Shown one piece after another: positions 1 to 12,597 of a stretch of DNA of 64,000 nucleotides; position 1 is the first letter of the stretch, and every line of letters starts with the position of its first letter. The position numbers and the translations under genes are program-made. Below the pieces are notes generated by a model. That model saw nothing but the letters and a program-made list of their open reading frames with translations, made no database searches and was not told the DNA's origin. Source of the DNA: Zoroaster sp. YZ-2022 (lineage: Eukaryota; Echinodermata; Asteroidea; Forcipulatida; Zoroasteridae); NCBI GenBank assembly GCA_029582265.1, contig CM055820.1:18000485-18064484 (forward strand), in the 5' to 3' direction.

Positions 1-1061
1 CCAAGGCCGCAGCTAGCTTGAATTTTCTCATCACTTGTTACCCGCCCGTGCCACCATGCTAATTAGCAGGGGACGATTATATCGATTTTGAGATCTTAAA
101 AGTAAATCTAGCTGCCTTCCCAGAGATATTTGCACTGTGTCTATGCACCGTGGATAGCTTTAACACGGTGGGCAAACTCGGCATACCAATTCAGACATAA
201 TTATTGTCCTAACTTGCTGCTGTCTGTGTAACACGAGATCTTCAACAACATTTTAATATCATAAATCGACTTCGATTGTCAACCACGGTGAAATACGTCA
301 TGCCATGGAGTTAAATAGCGGTTCCGACTTTTACACAACGCCTGCGATAGGCATTGTAAGCAATAACGGTAACTCCTGAAAATGTTACCCACGTTCCAAA
401 ACACAGAGAATTCTCACCCATATGGTTCACAATGAAAAATGCAAAACCCAGTGGATTTGTGGTTTATCGGCAGTTGCTGTCGTAAGACCGAGAGGGTTAT
501 TATTATTTCACACCACTCGTATAAAACAAAAGTCGATGTTCTGCCACCAGCTTGGCTCGAGGAAAGCCACCGGGGAGACACAAACGATGGTGGTTTTTGT
601 TAAAACTTGACAGTGCTTTTCCTTACCGGTAGTGGAACACAAACACCTAGGAGGTACTCATGCGGTTGTACACAGTGGCTTAGAAGAAGCAATAGGCGCG
701 CGTTATTGAATCTGCTGGGATGATGACAAAGCATAGGGTACACGTGTTTTTGATGACGCCGCTTGGAGTATTCCTTACCGGAGGAAAGAGCAAACGTGTT
801 ACACTTTTGTAAGTACATTTGGGATGTAATAATGCTTACAATCTCTTTGTATACTGTGAATGTAATGGACGTCAGAATGGAGGGAAAACAGACTCAGTAA
901 TGTTGAATAGGAATACTCAATAACAGCAGTGAGATGTTTCAGTAACAGATTTGTATACAAACCGGACATCGATAACTTGTACTGCAAAATCTGGCAAGGG
1001 TAGTACATAATTGGGGATCATGCTGGCAAAACCCTAAACTTGGACCGAATTTTTCAATAAT
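1..1061. other. No gene recognised
   Basis: Mixed-composition sequence with only short open frames on both strands (at most 72 codons). None has recognisable domain content or convincing splice context. I see no RNA gene and no tandem repeat here. Confidence 0.6.
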
Positions 1062-1200
1062 CGGAGCATTAATTGATCGAAAACGTCGAGTTGTACCTCC
1101 AGTTCTTTTGAACCACTTACTACTCACTTAAGAATTTCACATGGTGTCACTGCAATTAGGCCTACTTATCCTTCTCACCATGCAAAGCTACAAGTTTTAC
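1062..1200 (+). mobile_element. Penelope-like retroelement 3' end (truncated)
   Basis: This matches the right-hand part of the complete insertion at 55424-55633. It shares the core around gatcgaaa-acgtcgagttgtac, the ccagttctttt block, and the same terminal ...gctacaagttttac. The 5' side is lost while the 3' end is exactly conserved, as expected of a target-primed retroelement. The (A)CGAAACGTC block is typical of sequence near Penelope-like element ends; the family call is from recollection. Confidence 0.55.
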
Positions 1201-1673
1201 CAACATAATAGAAAACCTCCACAGTAAGGGAAAGTTGGGGGGTATAGACTGAGAAATACGAAGTTCTTACAAGAGTAAATAAGGTTTGTTTGTGATGACA
1301 GAAGAATTTGTTTTCTTATTGTTACTAACGAAAGCTACTTTGGCTTATAAATCATCACTTGGTAAAGTAATTCACCAGCATCAAGTTTCCTGACAAAATA
1401 TCATGCCCTTCAAAATGTAATGTGTATAATATACCGCCGAAAATGTGTAATTTTCAAGTGAAATACCTGTAAATGCATCCATATTCTTTGGCAGAATCTC
1501 ATAGATAGAGCCACCAGAAGTTTAAACTTATTTAATTTTGTGAAATATTCATTCAGCTTTATCGTATACGTGGAATTTGAAGTCTCCAAAGGACATTAAT
1601 TCATTTGTATAAATAATGCTGGCTAATTGGAGTAAATAATAATTATATAATATAATGACAGAATTATGTTAGG

Positions 1674-1896
1674 TTAAAGGGCCTGTATCATCATGACTGG
1701 CCAGGGCATGGAATCGGAATGCTTGTTTTAGATTAACTCAGCGACTGAAAATAATTTCACATGATAAGGTCATATTAACGTTGTTGCCAAGGCATGAGCC
1801 AGTAATTTTCAGTCACATTTTTCATATAGCTAGGGACATCGGGATTCCATGCCCTGTTGAAAGTCTACTCTGATCGTGACGATATTGCCCTTTAAT
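1674..1896. mobile_element. Palindromic MITE, family 'GGCATGGAATCGG', copy 1
   Basis: About 220 bp with inverted ends: taaaggg...catgactgg and ggcatggaatcgg on the left, gattccatgccctgttg and cgtgacgatattgcccttta on the right. The inside is also partly self-complementary (gactgaaaataat against attttcagtc). At least eight copies lie in this window, so this is an abundant non-autonomous element. It has no coding capacity. Confidence 0.75.
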
Positions 1897-2283
1897 GGTA
1901 ACACGTTATAAAGAAATATTTCAAGGGATGTTTGGTACTGTTATCAACTTTGTTTCAAGTAAGGTTAATGTAAATCTATAAATCATTATGATTTTATTAA
2001 TATTATTTTATATATGTCTCCATATATATTCTTTTACAAAGGCTTACGATTAGTTTACAGAGAACATATAGACCATGTTACTTTTTTACACTTTGCTTGA
2101 GCTTTAGACTACCAGTGTGCGTATTTGTAGGCAGCGTTTGTACACTAACACATAAATCATAATAATTATTAAGATTTTAAAAAGAAACTGCATAGAAAAC
2201 TCAGGTCCATTTGGTTTAATAAACTCCTATTCCACCATTATTTAAACTGCCTGCATTTGTTTAATTCAGTCACATAAATCAAT
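1897..2283. other. AT-rich stretch, nothing recognised
   Basis: AT-rich sequence with no exon, RNA gene or clear repeat structure that I can identify. Confidence 0.5.
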
Positions 2284-2640
2284 TGGGTTTGTTTAACCCG
2301 TGATGATTATTTAAAGTTTGAATGAAGAAATGCTAGATGTGGCTCTACTATTCACAACCCATTGTGTTGATCTTTTCGTTAAAAAACGTTAATGCCCCGC
2401 AAACCGGTCTTGAAAAGAAAGGTGTTGAGCTTACAGGCTTTATGGAATCAGCTGGGTTTGTATAACCATAGCTCTATGGTATAACCCGGGATGGTTATTT
2501 AAAGTTTGCATAAAGAAATGCCAGATGTAATGGCCCTCCTATTACAACCCATTGTGTTGATCTCTTCCTTAAAACATTAATGCCCCACAAACCAGTCTTA
2601 AAAGAAAGGTATTGTGCTAAGGCTTCATGGAAATACCAAC
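2284..2640. repeat. Tandem duplication, two units of about 170-180 bp
   Basis: Two diverged units, about 2284-2452 and 2453-2640. Each has gggtttgt followed by taacc, then a ggttatttaaagttt block, agaaatgc-agatgt, acaacccattgtgttgatct, and aatgcccc-caaacc. The second unit has a small extra palindrome, ccatagctctatgg. No coding potential was seen. Confidence 0.7.
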
Positions 2641-3084
2641 TAATGGAAAAATCTGTCGTGTGGTCTGCACTCTGTGTTGACTTCGAACAGGACATCACAC
2701 ACGGTGCAAGAATGAATCTTAAATTTTAGGGATAATTAATTTCGCCTGGTATACTGTGAATCTAATTCCATGTTTTTGTACTATGTTATTTAAGAGTAAA
2801 AGTGATAGGTTGTAATTATTTGAATTGTTTTGAAGTAAAATATATCTCCCTAGTGGATAGGTGTATTTGATTATGTGAATGTTGGTTTGCTACAGTTGAT
2901 GACATGTCGTTATACAGTCAACAGTCGCCGGCACACTATTCTTGCGCTGTTATTTCCACCATTCACCTTATTAATGAGTTAGCCATCTTATGTCTTATTC
3001 CCTGAATACAAGAAGTTGTGTACCTGTACATGCTCATTATAGTAACCTGCCTAATTCTGTATATTTGCAGGGAAACCTCACTGA
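2641..3084. other. Nothing recognised
   Basis: AT-rich sequence between the tandem duplication and the GC-rich element. No supported exon or repeat was seen. Confidence 0.5.
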
Positions 3085-3724
3085 TACCTAAGTCACAATT
3101 AAAGCGGAGCCCGGCGGCGTGTGCGATTTCTAGGCATCGACCGGCGTGTAGAGGTCGGCGAAAGATCGCGCGATAGGGCGGTCACAGTCACAATTAAAGT
3201 GCCCCGCACGCTGCCATGACGGGGCAGGGGGTCGCTGGCCTGCGATCGGCCGACTTTCCTGGAAATGGGGTCGAATTCTGGCCCGTTTATCGGCCGGTGT
3301 CCGGCAGGCACTCGTCCGATGTTCTGCCTATGTCCCTGCGATACCCTGCGGTATCGGCCGGGCGCGCAAGTCGGCCGGACGCCGGGCGGGTCCGGCCGGC
3401 GTCTGAGCGGCGTTTGGCAGCCCGCCGGCGCATGGCTGATATATGGATTGTCTGGGTTGTCCAGAATTTGGCCTGGCGCCCGCCCGATGTGTGCGATGCC
3501 CTGCCGGACATCGGCCAGGCATAGGCCGATTTATTGGCGATCAGTTTGCGATGCGAAACGCCGCACCAGGTTTTAAGTCCGAGTTAAAAGTAACTCGATG
3601 CCCGCCCGATGCCCAAAAATGACCCGGCAGCCGCAAGGAGTCCCGTGGGGCCCCGGCCGAAAATGCCTAGAAATCCGTCGCAAACTACTCGCAAACCCAT
3701 CGCAAGCTAATTGTGACTGGGGTA
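3085..3724. mobile_element. GC-rich candidate DNA transposon (640 bp)
   Basis: Imperfect 17-bp terminal inverted repeats, tacctaagtcacaatta on the left and taattgtgactggggta on the right, enclose a block far richer in GC than its flanks. An internal cagtcacaattaaag at 3187-3201 repeats the terminal motif. Short frames inside do not look like protein, since they are open on several frames at once as expected of GC-rich DNA. A TA target site is possible because both ends begin or end in TA. Superfamily unknown. Confidence 0.5.
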
Positions 3725-3764
3725 TTAGTCAAATGTCATTGAAATGTCTGTAATAATAATTATG

Positions 3765-3951
3765 GAAATAGCTGGAATCGAGTGCTAGTTTTAGATTAAC
3801 TCATTGGCTGAAAATAATAGCCCATATGGTAAGGTCATTATTACCGTTAATGCTGCATAAAATGAGCTAGTAATTATCTTATCTTAAACTAGGACACTAA
3901 TTCCAAGCCCTGTTGAACGTCTGCTTTGGTCGTGACGATACTGTCCTTTAA
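3765..3951. mobile_element. Palindromic MITE, copy 2 (diverged)
   Basis: Same family as 1674-1896. It has gctggaatcgagtgctag, ttagattaactca, a ggtaaggtcatta centre, and ttccaagccctgttgaa with cgtgacgatactgtcctttaa at the right end. Confidence 0.65.
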
Positions 3952-5789
3952 GACTACGTCGGCATCAATTTAAATGTAAATGAGGCTTAAAGGAAAGAGA
4001 ACGAAAATAAGATATAATATATCAGGACTTGTAATACCTACTCAAGTAGGATTAACTATTTCAGTCCATTGCAAGGACGCAGAACCACAGAGTCTGTAAC
4101 AACGACGGCCTCCTACGAAAATGATTCTGGGGTCACGGTCTACCATCGAACTTCTTCTTTACTTTCTCAACAAGTCGTGTACGTTGTATGACGATACTTT
4201 AAGTACATGGCAATAACCCAAGGAGGAGGATGTGACACCCAATATTTTCTCAGCCTGCATTTAGAGCCTCATTCGGGTAGATTGAGGGTAGATTTTAAAA
4301 TAAATCTGGTGGGAGATTTCACGCCTACCCTCCCTCGTTTGGCGATTTTGAAGGTTTGAAGATGTTAATTTTTCGAATAAACATTTCAGTCCCTCCCATT
4401 TCAGTTCTGTGTCAGCGCTGAAGTCAGTCGGCAAATTTATTTCCACCTCCCAAAGGTAACGCTTTCACTACGGCCCTGCAAGGAAGATTTATCACATATG
4501 GTCAAATACAAATAATGATAATGACAATAATAACAGTTTATAGGGCATTCTGCATTATGTCTCAGTTCGTTTTAGTGATTATTATTTCCCCGTATCATGG
4601 TCACAGAGAGTGTAACCTATATCTGCAGCCGATTTTGCAACAGGTCTACTCAAACACATTAACCACCCTCGAGAGTGCCCGATTGTACCCTGGGTAGAGA
4701 AAAATGATGGTGAAATGTCATGCTGTATAGGACACAATAACCACGTTCCGATCCGGCCTGAATTGAACCCATATTCTGACGATTCAGCAACAGTCCGATG
4801 CGCCAAAATTATAGGCCATGGCGTTCCAACTGTTTTGTAAGCTATCAAAGAAATAGCCTACATGAATATATGATTGACCATCTTCGGCGAAATCCTGAAG
4901 GACGAATCAAATATCCCCAGCTACAACCTGCATAATCCTTAGTGCATGCGTTTGATGCGGTATCCTTTTATATCTCTAAACATTGAATCATCCTATACCT
5001 CACAATAATCTCAAATATATTTCATAGCTACCAACATTTCCATTTGTATTCAAACTAAAAATGATGGTCAAGATGACCAACTGCAAATAAATCAAACAAA
5101 ACCTACTACATTATATGTACGTAAATCAATTTGTACTTCCTGAAAAAAATCGTAATAATTAAGAAAATTCGTAATAGTTGGCAGCTATGCTATTTTAATT
5201 TGTGTTACAATGTATTTCTCTGATCCGTTATATAAATAATGGGGAACGAATCTTTTCACGTTCCCACTTGATTTCCAGAACTGATCGTGCTTAACAGGCC
5301 TATAACCCGGCCTGGTCTATACTGGTTTCCTGCACGCAACTGTTCACCTGAAATCCGTTAGGAACCCGCATAGAAAGTTGCTCCAAATCCTTGACAACAT
5401 ATCTCTCGCTATTGTCCAGTGGTCTCGCTGTAAATAATGCATCGTACCATGTAAACAGAGAATTTGCAACATTTGCTGGAGCTCTGGGCATAAACAAAAG
5501 AGGCAATTTGTTTAGGCATGTTGACATATGATCTGCTGCAGGGTTTTGCTGAACAACAGACGGAGAAGGACACACGAGGCACGTAGGTTATGAGGCATCC
5601 AATTCAACAACCTTCCCAGCTGGTTACTGGTGACTGGTTGTTGAATCGGTGCAAGAGGAGATAGATCTTTTTGCAAATACCACAGTCACACGGCAAGCCT
5701 ATTTGCTGGTCTACAGCTAACGACAAATATGCAAAACCAAACCTTACGTCACCAGATATTGACCATCAATACTACCACATTGAACAATA
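3952..5789. other. No gene recognised
   Basis: AT-rich sequence. The longest open frame is on the minus strand at 5300-5575 (91 codons, reading SLFTWYDALFTARPL in the middle). I do not recognise it, and it has no splice or promoter context that raises it above chance. No tandem repeat was seen until the AAT run begins. Confidence 0.45.
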
Positions 5790-5992
<203 letters not shown>

Positions 5993-6097
5993 ACAAGAAA
6001 TCATACAATACAATAGCAAATGCAATATAATCCATGTTTTTGTGTTCAGGATAATAAGACCAAAACAAAAAGTATGCCGTTTTTGGTCTTTTGCTAT

Positions 6098-6649
6098 GTC
6101 CAATTGAAATGATGTCCAATTGAAATGACGTCCAATTGAAATGACGTCCAATTGAAATGACATCCAATTGAAATGACGTCCAATTGAAATGACATCCAAT
6201 TGAAATGATGTCCAATTGAAACGATGTCCAATTGAAACGATGTCCAATTGAAATGATGTCCAATTGAAATGACGTCCAATTGAAATGACGTCCAATTGAA
6301 ATGACGTCCAATTGAAATGACGTCCAATTGAAATGACGTCCAATTGAAATGACGTCCAATTTAAACGATGTCCAATTGAAATGATGTCCATTTGAAACGA
6401 TGTCCAATTGAAACGATGTCCAATTGAAATGATGTCCAATTGAAATGATGTCCAATTGAAATGATGTCCAATTGAAATGATGTCCAATTGAAATGATGTC
6501 CAACTGAAACGATGTCCAATTGAAACGATGTCCAATTGAATGATGTCCAATTGAAATGATGTCCAATTGAAATGATGTCCAATTGAAATGATGTCCAATT
6601 GAAATTATGTCCAATTGAAATGATGTCCAATTGAAACGATGTCCAATTA
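6098..6649. repeat. 16-bp minisatellite, about 34 units
   Basis: The unit is gtccaattgaaatgat, with variants at two positions (gat/gac and aaat/aaac) and one 15-bp unit near 6540. Because 16 is not a multiple of 3 and no frame of the minus strand meets a stop, long minus-strand frames run through it with a 16-residue period. These are repeat artefacts, not genes. Each unit contains a CCAAT pentamer, and the gac variants contain TGACGTC. Confidence 0.9.
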
Positions 6650-7815
6650 CAGCCAAAATTTCTGGATCGATTGGAATTCTGCAGTGATGTGTTTTAAACG
6701 ACCTTTTTTCAGTTGGGGTATGAACCGTTTGCCCGATTTGTGAGGCCTCTGGCCACCGTACTTTTTGTATGTGGGAAAAATGCGCCACCACACCGATTTT
6801 GAAACCGACCTATGACCGGAAACAGGAGACTTTTTGTCCTATTTAATTAATGTGACCGGTGATCAGCAGTTAGACCGAAATGCAACGCCCCAAAAAATAG
6901 TTTCATAAACAGATGGGTTTGGTTGATACGACGTTTGAGGACTGCAACACGACGCAATTTCAACATTGATTCACCGTTGAAATGCATTTTGAGAAACGAG
7001 TGAAAATGTAAATTGCAGAAATGGTCACAAAATAATTCTGTCTGTGGCTAGAGGAACAAGCTTGTCAGATGGTTTTGTATTGGACGGGCGGGGCGGGACC
7101 ACTGTACCTGTCAAAACAACTTGCGACGAGCCAGGTGTGCTTAGAGCACACCCAAGGTTTTAGCATACAAAATGTCTCATTGAAAGAAAGCATTCTCTTG
7201 CTCTACGTACAATGGAACTAAGGCTGTCACTTTGAATTCTCCTCACTTCGATAAACCTTTTCGTCGGTGTCTATAAAGATGACTCTGCCAACCTATTATT
7301 AGCACCAAAAAACAGCGTAGAAATGAACAAAATGACCGTTTTCGTGGGACAATAAGGCATCATCTTCAAGTAAAGATGCCATGGAGAGTACTGTATAGAG
7401 AGACTAGTCTTCAGATTTGGCTGCATTTATGAAGGAGATATTTTTTCTCCAAGATAGTGTGTATAATGACTTGATTCAGAAGCCGCACCACTACGTTTCT
7501 GAAACAATCATTTGGGTTTCTTTCTTAATTGAGGAAGTCCGAGACTCGGTAGAGTATTCGGTGTTAGAAAAATATTTACCGGTCAGTGGAATTGTCTGAG
7601 TAGGCTCATCAGGGGTTTTTTACGCATATTTTCTTTAAAAAACAGTGACGAATAAAGTTCACAATTAAACTGCTGGTATTAGATATCATGCTAACAAAGC
7701 ATCCTATCATATCAATCAGGTACGCTTTTATATCTGTGACCACACATCTTGAATCGGTTTATACTAGTTCATAGGTGTTTATATATATTGTTCTTCTGTC
7801 AAAAAAACCCTGTGA
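6650..7815. other. No gene recognised
   Basis: Unique-looking sequence up to the assembly gap. There is a small hairpin (ggtgtgct-tag-agcacacc) near 7134-7152. Open frames are short and unconvincing. Confidence 0.5.
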
Positions 7816-8315
7816 NNNNNNNNNNNNNNNNNNNNNNNNNNNNNNNNNNNNNNNNNNNNNNNNNNNNNNNNNNNNNNNNNNNNNNNNNNNNNNNNNNNNN
7901 NNNNNNNNNNNNNNNNNNNNNNNNNNNNNNNNNNNNNNNNNNNNNNNNNNNNNNNNNNNNNNNNNNNNNNNNNNNNNNNNNNNNNNNNNNNNNNNNNNNN
8001 NNNNNNNNNNNNNNNNNNNNNNNNNNNNNNNNNNNNNNNNNNNNNNNNNNNNNNNNNNNNNNNNNNNNNNNNNNNNNNNNNNNNNNNNNNNNNNNNNNNN
8101 NNNNNNNNNNNNNNNNNNNNNNNNNNNNNNNNNNNNNNNNNNNNNNNNNNNNNNNNNNNNNNNNNNNNNNNNNNNNNNNNNNNNNNNNNNNNNNNNNNNN
8201 NNNNNNNNNNNNNNNNNNNNNNNNNNNNNNNNNNNNNNNNNNNNNNNNNNNNNNNNNNNNNNNNNNNNNNNNNNNNNNNNNNNNNNNNNNNNNNNNNNNN
8301 NNNNNNNNNNNNNNN
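7816..8315. other. Assembly gap (500 N)
   Basis: Exactly 500 unknown bases, a placeholder length. It removes the 5' part of the first NACHT pseudogene. Confidence 0.99.
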
Positions 8316-8505
8316 AAAGGACATCAAACACATTTATGCCAAGTGCAATTGAAAAAGCATCCATATAAATATAGAACACACAAAGAACTACAGAAGTTGA
8401 ATTCTTTTGAGTATGAAAAGATATTTGAGGCGGTCTCGTTAGTGCCTTATTTTCCTGTGGCAAAGGTGGTGTAGGAAGATTGCCTGTGACTGGGCTGTTG
8501 GTTCT
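8316..8505 (+). pseudogene. Truncated NACHT-exon pseudogene 1
   Basis: The sequence follows the NLR-2 NACHT exon from the IYTKLQ-like start through gagtatgaaaagatattt, the P-loop region (cctgtggcaaaggtggtgtagg) and gactgggctgttggttctag, then leaves it abruptly. Relative to NLR-2 it lacks the bases coding SMFFDK after the P-loop lysine and carries further indels, so it cannot encode a working ATPase. Its 5' part lies in the assembly gap. It shares its deletion and its 3' breakpoint with the copies at 10283 and 16255. Confidence 0.75.
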
Positions 8506-9963
8506 AGTATTAGTGTTATTTAACACCCCAATTTTGCAGTAGGATTATGGCTATACATTGGTGTTCATATTTGCCTAATATAAACACAATGAAAGAATAA
8601 AATTGACATCATTAGTGTTATTTTAACACCACAGGTTTTGAAATGCTGACTATGGCAATAACAACTGTATCCTAATAATTGATTTTTGGTAATTACCAAT
8701 GGTAACCAGGGAAGCATTGTGCGACCTCTTCATCCACCCTCCGCCACCAATAATCTAGAACAGAAGTTTCAGTGCACCTTTGTGCTGGAGGGGTGGACTT
8801 ACAGGGTTGGGGCAGGTGGCTTTGAGAAATCTTTTGGGAGGCCATTTCCCCGCCCCAAGGATCTGCCTAGTCCATCCCTCTGCATGAGTGATTCATGGCA
8901 TAAATGTTTTAAAAAATAGTACCAAGCGTTGCAAAATATTTTGTATTATATAACACATCACGTGTCATCCACTAGTTTGGCCATTGTGTCTTCACTCTAA
9001 AAAGATTGTAAGATAGTACAATGAAGAGTATTTCATATAAAAATCATCCTAATGGAATAGTTCCAGTGTCTTTACTATTATGACGTATAGTCAGGTTCCG
9101 ATTTGTACTCTTATAACTGTATTGATATTCATTTAAGTATAGCCCTAATATTTAAACACCATGAGAAAGTTTCCATCTGGCGATGCTTTAATGTTTAAAA
9201 ATAACTTGAAATGTGTTACAAAATTTGAAAGTGATCACGGCTGTGATACTTTTCCACGATTAGAATGAATGCAGAGAAATCCAAATGCATATTGCACTAT
9301 TTTCTTGTTCATGACTTAATGAAATGTGTTGAAACTATATGATGCATTTACAGTCATTTTACCAATGGTGTACAATCTCTTTATGTGTTCCATTCCATAT
9401 ATGAACCCTGTTCATTTCATTAGTGTAAAATACACCGTTTCCCAAATCTCAATGTAAACTATTTAAAAATCAGTGAATACCATTGAGAATGGTATTCTCA
9501 AAAAAAACAATCAGTTTCCCATTATTTATACTCGATGTAAAAAGCGGCATCAAACATTTCTTGAAATCTTTCTGCCTGAGGTACTTTTGTTTTTAATAAC
9601 AGTCAAATTTTATTCCCAAATTATAAACATCTGAATTTTGTTGACAAATTATTAAAAGAAAATTCCCTGTAAACACAAGTGTAATTTTAATGGACATGTT
9701 TTTGCATTTATTCTTCAACGGCTAAAACTTGTCGTGATGTTTAGCAAAACATGTGTGTGCGTGTATGAATTTAGACACAAAGACACGTTTACAATTTAGA
9801 CACAAAAACATGTTTAAAAACATGTATATAGGAGGATAACACTTTTGAACACCACAAAAGGTGTCAACTTTTCTTTTACAGTATTTGTGTTTGCAGATTG
9901 TAATTTCTGAATGCATTTTCACTGTTTTTCTCATTAATAACACACAGCAATGAGCTGAAACTT
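8506..9963. repeat. Segmental duplication, copy 1 (paired with 10641-12110)
   Basis: Collinear with 10641-12110 over its whole length, with small indels (for example atttaa against atggcccca near 9150 and 11290). It carries gtgttattttaacac twice and no convincing coding region. The last part (about 9690-9955) also matches 11840-12110 and 24990-25280. It is therefore the 5' flank of the NACHT exon, copied with it. Confidence 0.85.
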
Positions 9964-10282
9964 TCTTGTTTTTAAAATTTTTTGAATTGTCAGTATGGCA
10001 ATATATATTTCCGCTAAATCGGTAATGACTACACCAAAGGTTTTGCCAGTGACTGTTCTAACCAGCTCCACTGTTCTGTCTGTTTCAAGAGTCATACTGT
10101 TCAAAACATCTTTAACTATCCTCACTAGGCTACGGGTTATTTTCAGAACCACACTAATTATTCCAAGAAGAGATTATTACACATGGTGTTACCCATAAAC
10201 CTAACCTTCTAATATCCAATCCATCATGCAAAGCTTCAAATCAAATTTAACTTGTGGATGCATATCTATTTTGTTTTTACAG
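9964..10282. other. Unique segment upstream of pseudo-exon
   Basis: This interrupts the duplication. Both strands are open for about 70 codons; the minus strand reads ETDRTVELVRTVTGKT in the middle. I do not recognise it. It ends in a polypyrimidine acceptor, ttgtttttacag. Confidence 0.35.
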
Positions 10283-10640
10283 AAGTAATGTCTCTCACAG
10301 GTGATCAGCCAAGCCATTCTCAGAAAATGGGTCCAGAGTTGAGAGATCGTTCACAGGTTTCTGCTGACAAAGGTAACCCAGCATTAAAATCACACTACCA
10401 CCACGACAGGTAGCTATATGCTTTGAACATAAATCTTTGGGTGGATGATGATGAAGGCACATCAAACACATTTATATGCCAAGTGCAATTGAAAAGCATC
10501 CATATAAATATAGAACACACAAAGAACTACAGAAGTTGAATTCTTTTGAGTATGAAAAGATATTTGAGGGCGGTCTCGTTAAGTGCCTTATTTCCTGTGG
10601 TGTAGGGAAGATTGCCTGTGACTGGGCTGTTGGTTCTAGT
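10283..10640 (+). pseudogene. NLR linker plus truncated NACHT pseudogene 2
   Basis: After the acceptor at 10282 comes a recognisable copy of the start of the NACHT exon (GDQPSHSQKMGPELRD), which stays open to a possible GT at 10377. The sequence then continues with degraded copies of the PWVDDD region and of the NACHT start. The P-loop region is more damaged than in pseudogene 1 (tcctgtggtgtagggaag), lacks the same 18 bases after the lysine codon, and leaves NLR similarity at the same gttctag junction. Confidence 0.75.
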
Positions 10641-12110
10641 ATTAGTGTTATTTTAACACCCCAATTTTGCAGTAGGATTATGGCTATACATTGGTGTTCA
10701 TATTTGCCTAATATAAACACAATGAAAGAATAAAATTGACATCATTAGTGTTATTTTAACACTACAGGTTTTGCAGAAATACGGCTATGGCAATAACAAC
10801 TGTATCCTAATAATTGATTTTGGTAATTACCAATGGTAACCAGGGAAGCATTGTGCGACCTCTTCATCCACCCATCCACCACCAATAATCTAGAACAGAA
10901 GTTTCAGTGCACCTTTGTGCTGGAGGGGTGGACTTACAGGGTTGGGGCAGGTGGCTTTTAGAAATCTATTTTGAGGCCATTTCCCCCCCCCCCCCCCAAG
11001 GATCTGCCCTAGTCCATCCCTCTGCATGAGTGATTCATGGCATAAATGTTTTAAAAATAGTACCAAACGTTACCAAAATATTTTGTATTATATAACACAC
11101 ATCACGTGTCATCCACTAGTTTGGCCATTGTGTCTTCACTCTAAAAGATTGTAAGATAGTACAATGAAGAGTATTTCATATAAAAATCATCCTAATGGAA
11201 TAGTTCCAGTGTCTTTACTATTATGACGTATAGTCAGGTTCCGATTTGTACTCTTATAACTGTATTGATATTCATTTAAGTATAGCCCTAATGGCCCCAA
11301 ACACCATGAGAAAGTTTCCATCTGACGTGCTTTAATGTTTAAAAAAATAACTTGAAATGTGTTACAAAATTTGAAAGTGATCACGGCTGTGATACTTTTT
11401 CCACATTAGAATGAATGCAGAGAAATCCAAATGCATATTGCACTATTTTCTTGTTCATGACTTAATGAAATGTGTTGAAACTATATGATGCATTTACAGT
11501 CATTTTACCAATGGTGTACAATCTCTTTATGTGTTCCATTCCATATATGAACCCTGTTCATTTCATTAGTGTAAAATACACCGTTTCCCAAATCTCAATG
11601 TAAACTATTTAAAAATCAGTGAATACCATTGAGAATGGTATTCTCAAAAAGCAATCAGTTTCCCATTATTTATACTCGATGTAAAAATGACGATATCAAA
11701 CATTTCTTGAAATCTTTCTGCCTGAGGTACTTTTTGTTTTAATAACAGTCAAATTTTATTCCCAAATTATAAACATCTGAATTTTGTTGACAAATTATTA
11801 AAAGAAAATTCCCTGTAAACACAAGTGTAATTTTAATGGACATGTTTTTGCATTTATTCTTCAACGGCTAAAACTTGTCGTGATGTTTACCAAAACATGT
11901 GTGTGCGTGTATGAATTTAGACACAAAGACACGTTTACAATTTAGACACAAAAACATGTTTAAAAACATGTATATAGGAGGATAACACTTTTGAACACCA
12001 CAAAAGGTGTCAACTTTTCTTTTACAGTATTTGTGTTTGCAGATTGTAATTTCTGAATGCATTTTCACTGTATTCTCATTAATAACACACAGCAATGAGC
12101 TGAAACTTTC
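10641..12110. repeat. Segmental duplication, copy 2
   Basis: Partner of 8506-9963. It includes a run of about 17 C near 10983-10997 where copy 1 has ccccgcccc, a plausible slippage or assembly-error site. It leads directly into the 5' flank of NLR-1. Confidence 0.85.
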
Positions 12111-12416
12111 ACATGACAATTGTTTTGTATATTATATCTTAATTGATATGGAGTGATACATAGCAGAATGAGTCTACTAATGGTATACTTTCCCTTCAAT
12201 ACTTCAAATAATTTAATCATTGACTCATTAAAAATGATAATGCTGTAATAATCCTGAAACAAAAGTGATTTCCAATTGTCAGACCTTTTTGGTGGCAAAT
12301 GTAAAACAAATCATTTACTCAACCGTCACACATAGTGTATATCATTATCAAATGTTGCTATATTGTTTGTGTTCCTTTTTCTATTTTATTGATGTTTAAT
12401 TATATTGTTTTTACAG
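12111..12416 (+). repeat. Duplicated NLR intron end, shared with 25280-25572
   Basis: Almost base-for-base the same as the sequence before the NLR-2 NACHT exon. It includes the branch and polypyrimidine region and the acceptor tatattgtttttacag. It shows that NLR-1 and NLR-2 were duplicated with intron sequence attached. Confidence 0.85.
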
Positions 12417-12597
12417 AAACGAGGCCCGTCACAGATGATCAGCCAAGTCATTCTCGGCAAATGGGTCCAGAGTTGAGAGATCATTCACAAGTTGCCGCTG
12501 ACAAATGCAATGCAGCATTGAAAGAACACTACACAATGACAGGTAGCTTTGTGAATATAAATCCTTGGGTGGATGATGATCAGATGCACATTGACAT

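Noticed and set aside
3216..3576. Overlapping open frames of 70-103 codons on both strands
   Set aside because: GC-rich DNA has few stops. No start context or domain, and all lie inside a candidate transposon.
5300..5575. 91-codon minus-strand frame considered as a gene
   Set aside because: Reads like ordinary protein in parts but has no recognisable domain, splice context or second copy. Left as an unassigned frame.
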